A stretch of DNA of 8,896 nucleotides. It comes from an uncultured Eubacteriales bacterium (GTDB lineage: Bacteria > Bacillota > Clostridia > Oscillospirales > Acutalibacteraceae). The DNA is taken from positions 1-8,896 of the forward strand of contig ONXZ01000040.1 in assembly GCA_900321905.1 (NCBI GenBank), read 5' to 3'. The notes under the pieces were generated by a model. It worked only from the letters and a program-made list of their open reading frames with translations, ran no database searches and was not told where the DNA came from. Below are positions 1 through 6,411 of this stretch, piece after piece. The stretch's first letter is position 1. Each line of letters begins with the position of its first letter. The position numbers were made by a program, and so were the translations under genes.

Positions 1-18
1 GTCAATAATATTATTGAC
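1..18. promoter_or_regulatory. Perfect 18-bp palindrome, candidate operator
   Basis: GTCAATAATATTATTGAC reads identically on both strands (9-bp half-sites, no spacer). Its right half shares TTGAC with the -35 box of the promoter at 14-42, so a dimeric repressor bound here would block sigma contact. The window starts at its first base, so it may extend further left. The half-site does not let me assign a regulator family. The palindrome is seen directly; its role as an operator is inference. Confidence 0.6.
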
Positions 19-42
19 ATATGCCCGAAACTTTGTTATAAT
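14..42 (+). promoter_or_regulatory. SigA-type promoter of the DUF134-acetate kinase gene
   Basis: A consensus -35 TTGACA (14-19) is followed by a 17-nt spacer and a consensus -10 TATAAT (37-42). A TGT immediately before the -10 (34-36) makes it an extended -10 as well. Transcription should begin near 49-50, giving a leader of about 23 nt to the TTG start at 73. Both hexamers are perfect matches, so basal strength should be high and control probably falls to the palindrome overlapping the -35. Confidence 0.88.
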
Positions 43-56
43 ATCACTGTATTTGT

Positions 57-64
57 AAAGGAGG
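57..64 (+). promoter_or_regulatory. Shine-Dalgarno that selects the TTG start at 73
   Basis: AAAGGAGG at 57-64 lies 8 nt before TTG at 73 but only 2 nt before ATG at 67. The 8-nt spacing is normal and the 2-nt spacing is too tight. Starting at 73 gives MSRPTKCRR, which lines up with the usual M-(A/S)-R-P-x-K-C-R beginning of DUF134 proteins. Confidence 0.75.
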
Positions 65-72
65 TAATGATA

Positions 73-1437
73 TTGTCAAGACCTACAAAATGCCGCAGGG
101 TGTGCCGGTTTCCCGAAAATCTTGAATTTTCAACCATGGAAAAACAGGTGTCGGAACCTATCATTTTGACAGTGGACGAATATGAGACAATACGCCTGAT
201 TGACAAAGAAGGGCTTAGCCAAGAAGAATGCGGAACACAGCTCGGAGTAGGAAGAACAACGGCACAAAAAATTTACGAAACTGCAAGAAGAAAATTAGCC
301 GACGCTTTGGTTCTCGGACGCTCCCTTAAAATAGAAGGCGGCGAAGAAAATGTTATTCTTAAAGTCGGAGGAGAAAAGTTCACTTACGATAAAGAACTTC
401 CAACTCACACCGACGCATTTAACGAAGTTAAGCATCTTATTTCTGAAGGCGAGCACAAAGTTGTTAACTCCTTCAGCGAGATTGACGCTATCGGCCACCG
501 CGTAGTACAGGGCGGCGATAAGTACAAGAGTTCAGTTCTTGTTACTGACGAAGTTGTTGAAGCGATTAAGGAACTCTCACCGCTTGCTCCGCTTCACAAC
601 CCTGCAAACCTTCAGGGTTATGAGGCTTGTGTTAACGTTGTTGGCAAAGATGTTCCGCAGGTATTCGTTTTTGATACCGCGTTCCATTCAACAATGCCTG
701 CAAAAGCGTATATGTACGCTATCCCTTATGAGTATTATGAAAAGTACGGTGTGCGTAAATACGGCTTCCACGGTACTTCACACAAGTTTGTGTCTCACAG
801 AGTTGCAGACAAAATGGGCGTTAAGTTTGAGGAACTTAAAACTATCACTTGCCACCTCGGTAACGGCTCATCTATCGCTGCTGTTAAAAACGGCGAGGTT
901 ATTGACACCTCAATGGGCTTCACACCGCTTGACGGCTTTATGATGGGTACACGCTCTGGTGCAGTTGACCCGTCTGCAGTTACATTTATTATGAAGAAAG
1001 AGAACCTTACTCCTGACGATATGGACACGCTTCTCAACAAAAAGTCAGGCGTTAACGCAGTATCAGGCGTTTCATCTGATGACAGAGATATCTGCGCCGC
1101 ACAGGATAAGGGTAATGAGAGGGCAATCCTCGCTCACGAAATGCAGGCTTATCAGATTGCCAAGTTCATCGGCTCGTATGTAGCGGCAATGAACGGCGTT
1201 GACGCAATCGTGTTCACCGGCGGTATCGGCGAAAACGGCGTATGGCTTCGCTCGAAAATCTGCTCATACCTCGGCTATCTCGGCGTTGAGATTAATGAGG
1301 AAGTTAACGCTTCCACACAAAAGGGCGCTGAAGCAGAACTCACAAAGCCTGAAGATAAAGTCAGAGTATTCATCCTTGCAACTGACGAAGAACTTATGAT
1401 TGCACAGGATACTAAAGAAATTGTCAGCAAATTATAA
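73..1437 (+). CDS. ackA: DUF134 HTH domain fused to N-terminally truncated acetate kinase
   Basis: This is a 454-residue protein from TTG 73 (456 from ATG 67). Residues 1-90 are a DUF134/UPF0251 domain: a start like MSRPTKCRRVCRFPE, the core TVDEYETIRLIDKEGLSQEE, and an HTH ending LKIEGG, as in sigma-region-4-like DNA-binding folds. From about residue 91 it is acetate kinase (acetyl phosphate + ADP to acetate + ATP, cytosolic, final step of acetogenic fermentation). Conserved catalytic features remain: GHRVVQGG (R143), APLHNP (H175), FDTAFH (D201), GFHGTSH (H233), HLGNGSS (N264), GTRSG (R294), TGGIGEN (382-388) and DEEL (439-440). About 38 N-terminal residues are absent, including the N-x-G-S-S-S-x-K strand with the Asn, Ser and Lys residues (N7, S12, K14 in Methanosarcina Ack) needed for catalysis. 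The DUF134 part also lacks the usual tail after the EGG motif. No start codon with an RBS near the junction would yield a separate kinase. Activity as acetate kinase is therefore doubtful. A deletion, a real fusion or a misassembly are all possible. Confidence 0.85.
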   Translation: MSRPTKCRRVCRFPENLEFSTMEKQVSEPIILTVDEYETIRLIDKEGLSQEECGTQLGVGRTTAQKIYETARRKLADALVLGRSLKIEGGEENVILKVGGEKFTYDKELPTHTDAFNEVKHLISEGEHKVVNSFSEIDAIGHRVVQGGDKYKSSVLVTDEVVEAIKELSPLAPLHNPANLQGYEACVNVVGKDVPQVFVFDTAFHSTMPAKAYMYAIPYEYYEKYGVRKYGFHGTSHKFVSHRVADKMGVKFEELKTITCHLGNGSSIAAVKNGEVIDTSMGFTPLDGFMMGTRSGAVDPSAVTFIMKKENLTPDDMDTLLNKKSGVNAVSGVSSDDRDICAAQDKGNERAILAHEMQAYQIAKFIGSYVAAMNGVDAIVFTGGIGENGVWLRSKICSYLGYLGVEINEEVNASTQKGAEAELTKPEDKVRVFILATDEELMIAQDTKEIVSKL

Positions 1438-1473
1438 CCTAAATATAATCTATTAAAAAAGGAGGAGTGTAAA

Positions 1474-1689
1474 ATGCCTGAAATCAAGTACGAAATCACT
1501 GAGCATCTCGGTACAATCAGCGAAACTGCAAGAGGCTGGACAAGAGAGGTCAATATGATTTCCTGGAACGGTCGCGAGCCAAAGGTTGACGTTAGAGACT
1601 GGTCACCGGAGCACGACAAAATGAGCAAAGGTCTTACCTTTACTAAAGATGAGTTGCAGGAACTTGCAAAGATTGCTGAAAAGCTCTAA
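1474..1689 (+). CDS. YdbC/PC4-family single-stranded DNA-binding protein
   Basis: This 71-residue protein resembles the bacterial YdbC branch of the PC4 (transcriptional coactivator p15) family. Recognisable stretches are a strand with EITEHLGTISETARGWTREVN, the SWNGREPKVDVRDWSP turn, and HDKMSKGLTFTKDELQEL leading into a C-terminal helix. Family members are small dimers that bind ssDNA through a curved beta sheet; Lactococcus YdbC is a structurally known example. The length is normal for the family. The start is fixed by GGAGG at 1461-1465, 8 nt upstream of the ATG. It lies 36 nt after the fused kinase gene with no visible promoter between, so it is probably co-transcribed. The cellular role of YdbC proteins is poorly defined; transcription, replication or repair support is inference. 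Confidence 0.85.
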   Translation: MPEIKYEITEHLGTISETARGWTREVNMISWNGREPKVDVRDWSPEHDKMSKGLTFTKDELQELAKIAEKL

Positions 1690-1702
1690 TTATTGTGTTG
1701 AA

Positions 1703-1730
1703 GCCGCGGTTATTTTATAATAATCGCGGC
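1703..1730 (+). terminator. Hairpin terminator after the YdbC gene
   Basis: A 12-bp stem pairs GCCGCGGTTATT (1703-1714) with AATAATCGCGGC (1719-1730) across a TTAT loop, with one G-U pair. It begins 13 nt after the YdbC stop. The downstream tract (GTAACGCTTTATTTAATT) is T-rich but is not an immediate U-run, so termination may be partial and some transcription may continue into alaS, which has no clear promoter of its own. Confidence 0.65.
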
Positions 1731-1775
1731 GTAACGCTTTATTTAATTAAATTAACCTGATGAGGTATAACATAT

Positions 1776-4403
1776 ATGGAATGGACATCACTTAATGATT
1801 TGAGGGAAAAATATCTTTCATTTTTTGAAAGCAAAGGTCATCTGCGCCTTCCGAGTTTTTCCCTTGTACCCAATAATGACAAGAGTCTGCTTCTGATTAA
1901 CTCGGGTATGGCTCCGATGAAAAAGTATTTCACAGGCGAGGTTACGCCGCCGAGAAAGCGTGTAACCACCTGCCAGGAGTGTATCAGAACACCGGATATT
2001 GAACAGGTCGGCAAAACAGACCGCCACGGCACTTTCTTTGAAATGCTCGGCAACTTCTCATTCGGAGATTATTTTAAAAAGGAAGCAACTGCCTGGGCGT
2101 GGGAATTCTGCACACAGGTGCTTGAAATGCCTGTTGACAAACTCTATGTCACGATTTATGAAAACGACGACGAAGCGTTTGAAATCTGGACAAAGCAAAA
2201 CGGAGTTGACCCGTCACACATTGTCCGTCTTGGCAAAGAGGATAATTTCTGGGAGCATGGCTCAGGTCCTTGCGGCCCTTGCAGTGAGATTTATTTTGAC
2301 CGCGGCGAAAAGTACGGTTGCGGCTCGCCTGACTGCGCACCCGGCTGTGAGTGTGACAGATTTACAGAGTTCTGGAACAACGTATTCACTCAGTTTGAAA
2401 ATGACGGCAACAACAATTATACTCCGCTCGACCACCCCAACATTGACACGGGTATGGGTCTTGAGCGTCTTGCTTGCATTCTGCAGGGAGTTGACAATAT
2501 TTTTGAAGTTGATACCGTTCAGAATATAATGAAAAAGATTTCTGAAATTTCAGGAGTCAAATATCACGATAACGATAATAATGATGTGTCACTGCGCGTT
2601 ATCACAGACCACGTTCGTTCATCAACCTTTATGATTGGCGACGGTGTTATTCCGTCAAACGGCGGCAGGGGATACGTTCTTCGCAGACTTATCCGACGCG
2701 CTTGCCGTCACGGCAGACTTCTCGGCGTAAACGAGCCTTTCCTCTATAAGGTTTGCGACACCGTTATTAAAGAAAACGAAACCGCTTATCCTGAACTCAA
2801 GGACAAGGCAGAACTTATCAAAAAGGTTATCCTTTCAGAGGAAGAATCTTTTGGCAAGACAATCGACGCAGGTCTTGAACTCCTTGAGGAGCATATGAAG
2901 AATATTAAGAACGGCGTGTTCAGCGGTGATGACGCATTCAAACTTAACGACACATACGGCTTCCCGCTTGACCTCACAAAGGATATCCTTGCTGAGCGCG
3001 GTATAGAAGTTGATGAAGCACGCTTTAATGAACTCCTTGATAAACAGAAAAAGACTGCCCGCGCCGCTCGTAAGGATGCAGGCGCAGACGCCTGGAAGGG
3101 CAGTTCGGTTAAGATTGAAACTGATGCAACTAACTTTGTCGGTTACACAGATTTCACAGCCGAGGCAACTGTCAAAGCGCTTGTCAACTCTGACGGCGAA
3201 CTTGTTGATATGCTCGGCGCTGGCGAAAAGGGCTATGTTGTGCTTGACACAACTCCGTTTTACGCAACATCAGGCGGACAGGTCGGCGACAGCGGCTTGA
3301 TTTCAGGTGGCGCAGGCGTATTCGCAGTTAACGACACAAATAAAAATGACGATAAAGTATATCTTCACAGCGGTGCTGTTAAAGACGGCGTAATCTCTGT
3401 AGGCGACAAGGTTTCTGCAGAGATTGATGAAAATCGTCGCCGCGCTATTATGCGCAACCACACAGCGGCTCACCTTCTGCAGGCGGCTCTCCGTCAGGTG
3501 CTTGGCAACCATGTTGAGCAGGCTGGCTCGCTTGTTGACGAGAGTATTGTGAGATTTGACTTCACACACTTCAATGCCCTCACTCAGGAGGAGATTAACG
3601 AGGTTGAAATTATCGTTAACAACTTCATTATGAGCGCAAGCCCTGTTGAGATGATGGAAATGCCTATTGAGGACGCTAAGAAGATGGGCGCAATGATGCT
3701 CTTTGGCGAAAAGTATGGCGACGTTGTACGCGTTGTTAAAGCAGGCGACTTTTCAACAGAGTTCTGCGGCGGTACACACGTTGCAAACAGCGGTGAACTC
3801 GGACTGTTCAAGATTGTGTCCGAAGCGTCCGTTGCAAGCGGTGTCAGAAGAATTACCGCGCTTACAGGTATGAACCTGCTCGCTTCACTCAAAGCGGCTG
3901 AAATGACTGTTAAAACCGTTGCTTCCGCTCTCAAATCCGGCGAAAATGACGTTGTCAGCAAGGTTACTGCTCTTGTTAACGAGAATAAAGAACACCTCAA
4001 GGCTATTCAGAACCTCAACGCCGAGATTACTAAACTCAAGAGTGCTGATATGTTCTCAGCACCTGAAATAATTGACGGTATTGAGATTATGACTGCTAAG
4101 ATTGACGGCGCAACGCCTGACGCACTACGTGCTATGGGCGACGACCTTAAAGCGTCTAACGACAATGCGGTTGCAATCATCGCCGGTACAAACGGCGCAA
4201 AGGCGACAATCGTTGCTATCTGCGGCAAAAATGCCATTGCAAAAGGCGTTAAGGCGGGCGACGTTGTCCGCGAAGTTGCTAAACTTGCAGGAGGCGGCGG
4301 TGGCGGCAGACCTGACAGCGCAATGGCTGGCGCTAAAGATTTGTCAAAACTTGACTCTGCAATCGCTGCAACGTCAGAAATCGTTAAAAAAATTTTAGGA
4401 TAG
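1776..4403 (+). CDS. alaS: Alanyl-tRNA synthetase
   Basis: The 875-residue protein is full length for AlaRS, which charges tRNA-Ala with alanine using ATP. The class II aminoacylation core spans about 1-240 (INSGMAPMKKYF, RTPDIEQVGKTDRHGTFFEMLGNFSFGDYF, DTGMGLERLA). It carries a Cys-rich insert with C182, C187, C191 and C193 just before the FWNNVFTQF segment. The tRNA-recognition helical region follows (about 250-450). The editing domain has a zinc-binding set of H562, H566 (HTAAH) and C664, H668 (CGGTH); it clears mischarged Ser- and Gly-tRNA-Ala. A short coiled-coil-like segment (about 733-757) leads to the C-Ala domain with a glycine run at 839-844 (GGGGGGRPDSAMAG). GAGG at 1762-1765 supports the ATG start. 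There is no room for a T-box leader in the 86 nt after the YdbC gene. It heads a tight four-gene cluster. Confidence 0.98.
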   Translation: MEWTSLNDLREKYLSFFESKGHLRLPSFSLVPNNDKSLLLINSGMAPMKKYFTGEVTPPRKRVTTCQECIRTPDIEQVGKTDRHGTFFEMLGNFSFGDYFKKEATAWAWEFCTQVLEMPVDKLYVTIYENDDEAFEIWTKQNGVDPSHIVRLGKEDNFWEHGSGPCGPCSEIYFDRGEKYGCGSPDCAPGCECDRFTEFWNNVFTQFENDGNNNYTPLDHPNIDTGMGLERLACILQGVDNIFEVDTVQNIMKKISEISGVKYHDNDNNDVSLRVITDHVRSSTFMIGDGVIPSNGGRGYVLRRLIRRACRHGRLLGVNEPFLYKVCDTVIKENETAYPELKDKAELIKKVILSEEESFGKTIDAGLELLEEHMKNIKNGVFSGDDAFKLNDTYGFPLDLTKDILAERGIEVDEARFNELLDKQKKTARAARKDAGADAWKGSSVKIETDATNFVGYTDFTAEATVKALVNSDGELVDMLGAGEKGYVVLDTTPFYATSGGQVGDSGLISGGAGVFAVNDTNKNDDKVYLHSGAVKDGVISVGDKVSAEIDENRRRAIMRNHTAAHLLQAALRQVLGNHVEQAGSLVDESIVRFDFTHFNALTQEEINEVEIIVNNFIMSASPVEMMEMPIEDAKKMGAMMLFGEKYGDVVRVVKAGDFSTEFCGGTHVANSGELGLFKIVSEASVASGVRRITALTGMNLLASLKAAEMTVKTVASALKSGENDVVSKVTALVNENKEHLKAIQNLNAEITKLKSADMFSAPEIIDGIEIMTAKIDGATPDALRAMGDDLKASNDNAVAIIAGTNGAKATIVAICGKNAIAKGVKAGDVVREVAKLAGGGGGGRPDSAMAGAKDLSKLDSAIAATSEIVKKILG

Positions 4404-4412
4404 GAGATAACT

Positions 4413-4745
4413 ATGTGCGTTTTTTGTGAAATTATAAACGGCAACATTCCGTCCACAAAGGTTTATGAGGACGAGATGATGGTTGCGTTCAAAGACCTCA
4501 ATCCCGTTGCACCTGTGCATATCCTCGCTGTGCCTAAAGAGCATATAGAATGTGCAAACGATATTACTGCAGATAACAGCAAGTACGTTGCGCATATCTT
4601 TGAAAAACTCGGCGAAATTGCTAAGTCGCAGGGGATAGAAGATTACAGAATTATCAACAACTGCGGCGCTGGCGCAGGTCAGACCGTTATGCATTTACAC
4701 TTCCACCTTATCGGTGGCTGTGAGTTAGGAGAGGGTCTTATATGA
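4413..4745 (+). CDS. HIT-family (Hint-type) nucleotide hydrolase
   Basis: A 110-residue histidine triad protein with the signature H94-x-H96-x-H98 in MHLHFHLIGG; H96 is the expected nucleophile that is transiently AMPylated. The N-terminal FCEIINGNIPSTKVYED and the middle PVAPVHILAVPKEH are typical of Hint-like purine nucleoside phosphoramidases. C2 and C5 (CVFC) resemble the zinc-binding cysteines of bacterial HIT proteins. Family enzymes hydrolyse AMP-lysine-type phosphoramidates and aminoacyl-adenylates to AMP. The RBS (AGGAG, 4402-4406) overlaps the alaS stop codon, so translation is probably coupled to alaS. Placement beside an aminoacyl-tRNA synthetase fits hydrolysis of leaked aminoacyl-AMP, but this is inference. 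The last four bases overlap the next gene. Confidence 0.95.
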   Translation: MCVFCEIINGNIPSTKVYEDEMMVAFKDLNPVAPVHILAVPKEHIECANDITADNSKYVAHIFEKLGEIAKSQGIEDYRIINNCGAGAGQTVMHLHFHLIGGCELGEGLI

Positions 4746-5308
4746 TTACACCAAATATGAAAAAAAAGGATAAAGAGTTTTACGAACTTCACATTGCAGG
4801 ACTTACACGTCAACTTCAGAAGTTTTCTGTATCAGACAATCTCGACATTGCCGCATTCATTCTGTTTGGCGATGTTGAACTTGCTGAGTGCTGTGCGCGC
4901 GACCTGCTCAAAAAAGTTCCTGAGTTCGACTATATCGTTACACCTGAGGCTAAGTCGATTCCTCTTGCTTACGAAATGAGCAAGCAGAGCGGCAAAAAGT
5001 ACATCGTTGCACGTAAATCAGTTAAGGTTTATATGGATGACCCTGTCAAGGTGTCTGTAACCTCAATCACCACGCAGAAAGAGCAAACACTCTACCTCGG
5101 TCACGAGGACGGCGATTTGCTTTGCGGTAAGAGGGTTCTTATTGTAGACGATGTTATCTCAACGGGCGAGAGCCTTAAAGCAGTAGAGAAACTCGTTAAA
5201 GAGTTCGGTGGCAACATCGTTGCTTCCTGCGCTCCTCTTGCAGAGGGTGAAAGCGCAGAGCGCGAGGATATTATTTTCCTCGAAAAACTGCCATTATTCT
5301 TTAAATAA
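4742..5308 (+). CDS. Phosphoribosyltransferase, adenine-PRTase-like
   Basis: This 188-residue type I phosphoribosyltransferase carries the PRPP-binding signature VLIVDDVISTGES at 132-144, with the two acidic residues D136 and D137 that contact the ribose hydroxyls. TPEAKSIPLAYEMS (67-80) matches the pyrophosphate-loop/dimer region of adenine PRTases (GIEARG-like), and ARKSVK (90-95) supplies the usual basic loop. It would transfer the 5-phosphoribosyl group of PRPP to a base, most likely a purine, in cytosolic salvage. Overall similarity is to Apt, but substrate residues cannot be read with certainty, so I leave the symbol blank. The ATG overlaps the HIT stop as ATGA, with AGGAGAGG at 4727-4734 as RBS, so the two are translationally coupled. 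A second Met at residue 6 is a less likely start. Confidence 0.88.
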   Translation: MITPNMKKKDKEFYELHIAGLTRQLQKFSVSDNLDIAAFILFGDVELAECCARDLLKKVPEFDYIVTPEAKSIPLAYEMSKQSGKKYIVARKSVKVYMDDPVKVSVTSITTQKEQTLYLGHEDGDLLCGKRVLIVDDVISTGESLKAVEKLVKEFGGNIVASCAPLAEGESAEREDIIFLEKLPLFFK

Positions 5309-5329
5309 ACTATACCGGAGGACAAAACT

Positions 5330-5929
5330 ATGCATATTGTATGCCTTGATTTAGAGGGCGTTCTCGTGCCTGAAATCTGGATTGCGTTTGCCGAAGCAAG
5401 CGGTATCCCTGAACTTAAACGTACCACGCGCGATGAGCCCGACTACAACAAACTTATGAACTACCGTCTGAATATCCTTAAAGAGCACGGACTCGGACTC
5501 AGGGAAATTCAGCAAACTATCGAAAAGATTGAGCCGATGGACGGTGCAAAGGAATTCCTTGACGAACTTCGCAAACTCGGTCAAGTTATTATCATAAGCG
5601 ACACTTTCACACAGTTTGCGGCGCCGCTTATGGCAAAACTCGGCTATCCTACAATCTTTTGTAACGAACTTATTGTCAGCGACAGCGGCGAGGTTACAGG
5701 CTTTAAAATGAGATGTGAAAAGTCAAAACTCACCACCGTTAAAGCGCTGCAGTCTATCGGATATGAAACTATTGCAAGCGGCGACAGTTTCAACGACCTT
5801 GGCATGATTCAGGCAAGCAAGGCAGGCTTCCTGTTCAAAAGCACAGAGCAGATTAAAAAGGACTATCCCGAACTTCCTGCTTTTGAAACTTATGATGAAC
5901 TTCTTGCCGCAATTAAAGAGGCTATATAA
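5330..5929 (+). CDS. thrH: ThrH-type phosphoserine phosphatase / homoserine phosphotransferase
   Basis: The 199-residue HAD-superfamily protein matches ThrH almost from end to end: MHIVCLDLEGVLVPEIWIAFAE at the N terminus, with D7 as nucleophile and E9 where most HAD enzymes have Asp. Next come TTRDEPDYNKLMNYR in the cap, ISDTFTQF (motif II, S90), a motif III lysine near 131-133 and GDSFND at 151-156 (motif IV, Mg binding). Pseudomonas ThrH dephosphorylates phosphoserine and can transfer the phosphate to homoserine, linking serine and threonine synthesis. GGAGG at 5317-5321 sits 8 nt before the ATG. It is last in the alaS cluster, 21 nt after the PRTase. The family assignment is firm; which activity matters here is not visible. 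Confidence 0.93.
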   Translation: MHIVCLDLEGVLVPEIWIAFAEASGIPELKRTTRDEPDYNKLMNYRLNILKEHGLGLREIQQTIEKIEPMDGAKEFLDELRKLGQVIIISDTFTQFAAPLMAKLGYPTIFCNELIVSDSGEVTGFKMRCEKSKLTTVKALQSIGYETIASGDSFNDLGMIQASKAGFLFKSTEQIKKDYPELPAFETYDELLAAIKEAI

Positions 5930-5930
5930 C

Positions 5931-5968
5931 AATAAAAACCTTGAAACGTTAGTTTCAAGGTTTTTATT
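5931..5968. terminator. Perfect bidirectional terminator between thrH and the XRE gene
   Basis: A 17-bp stem without mismatch pairs AATAAAAACCTTGAAAC (5931-5947) with GTTTCAAGGTTTTTATT (5952-5968) around a GTTA loop. The T-run on the right arm serves thrH, and the A-run on the left arm becomes the T-run for the minus-strand gene. It starts 2 nt after the thrH stop, and the minus-strand gene's stop codon (5964-5966) lies inside the stem. Intrinsic termination in both directions is strongly suggested. Confidence 0.93.
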
Positions 5969-6377
5969 CATTATTGGTTTTTTCATCAATTATTTTGTAG
6001 ATTTCCGCCTTATCAGCCTTTTTTAACAGGCGGTATTTCATTATAAGCAACTTTTCGCTGTCTGTCAGTTCGTTAAAATATTCGTCATCTGAAAAACTGT
6101 CAGAAGATTTCACGCTCAGTATATTGGACTTTAAATCGTCTTTGTAAAAAACGTCGGGCGATATGTTATATATCTGAGCAAGCCTTATAATTAAATATTG
6201 CGGCGGCAGGGTTCTGTTTTCATAATTGCAGTAAGTTCCTCGGTTAATACCCAGAGCGTCTGCGACCATCTGCTGGGTTAGCCCGTATTCTTTGCGCAGC
6301 AAAACTATATTTCTTTGCAGCAAACCCTTTGCTTTTTTGTCTGCACTTTTTATATGTTCTGATTTCTTTCCCGGCAT
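5964..6377 (-). CDS. XRE-family HTH transcriptional regulator
   Basis: With the start at 6377 the protein has 137 residues. Residues ~20-78 form a Cro/C1-type helix-turn-helix: NIVLLRKEYGLTQQMVADALGINRGTYCNYENRTLPPQYLIIRLAQIYNIS, with LTQQMVADALG and NRGTYCNYE as the two HTH helices. The tail (TDSEKLLIMKYRLLKKADKAEIYKIIDE) resembles the helical C termini of Firmicutes XRE regulators. No enzymatic or sensor domain is visible. A longer reading from ATG 6413 is unlikely, because that ATG touches the -10 box of the gene's own promoter and so precedes the predicted transcript start. GGTGAT at 6382-6387 can act as RBS for 6377. It is divergent from the secreted hydrolase gene and may control it or itself; this is inferred from layout only. 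Confidence 0.85.
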   Translation of the reverse strand: MPGKKSEHIKSADKKAKGLLQRNIVLLRKEYGLTQQMVADALGINRGTYCNYENRTLPPQYLIIRLAQIYNISPDVFYKDDLKSNILSVKSSDSFSDDEYFNELTDSEKLLIMKYRLLKKADKAEIYKIIDEKTNNE

Positions 6378-6411
6378 ATTAATCACCATAGCCTTAGTGT
6401 TTGTTAATATC

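Noticed and set aside
67..345. Frameshift hiding the missing kinase N-terminus in another frame.
   Set aside because: This stretch encodes a coherent DUF134 domain and no other frame shows an N-x-G-S-S-S-like sequence, so the N-terminus is absent rather than shifted.
350..372. Possible independent acetate kinase start (ATG at 350; GGAGGAG at 366-372 as an RBS).
   Set aside because: ATG 350 is out of frame with the kinase, and no in-frame start follows the GGAGGAG at a sensible distance; the next in-frame Met is deep in the kinase.
1693..1721. Promoter for alaS (TTGTGT, 17 nt, TATAAT).
   Set aside because: The -10 falls in the loop and right arm of the terminator hairpin and the -35 matches only half the consensus; hairpin context explains the TATAAT better.
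1690..1775. T-box riboswitch upstream of alaS.
   Set aside because: The interval is too short and contains no recognisable T-box sequence or specifier hairpin.
3303..4456. Long minus-strand open frames antisense to alaS.
   Set aside because: Low-complexity Ser/Leu/Thr-rich translations without RBS or family motifs, explained by codon bias of the real gene.
5964..6377. Phage-type repressor marking a prophage or mobile element.
   Set aside because: No integrase, attachment repeats or phage genes are present; both flanks are housekeeping or wall genes.
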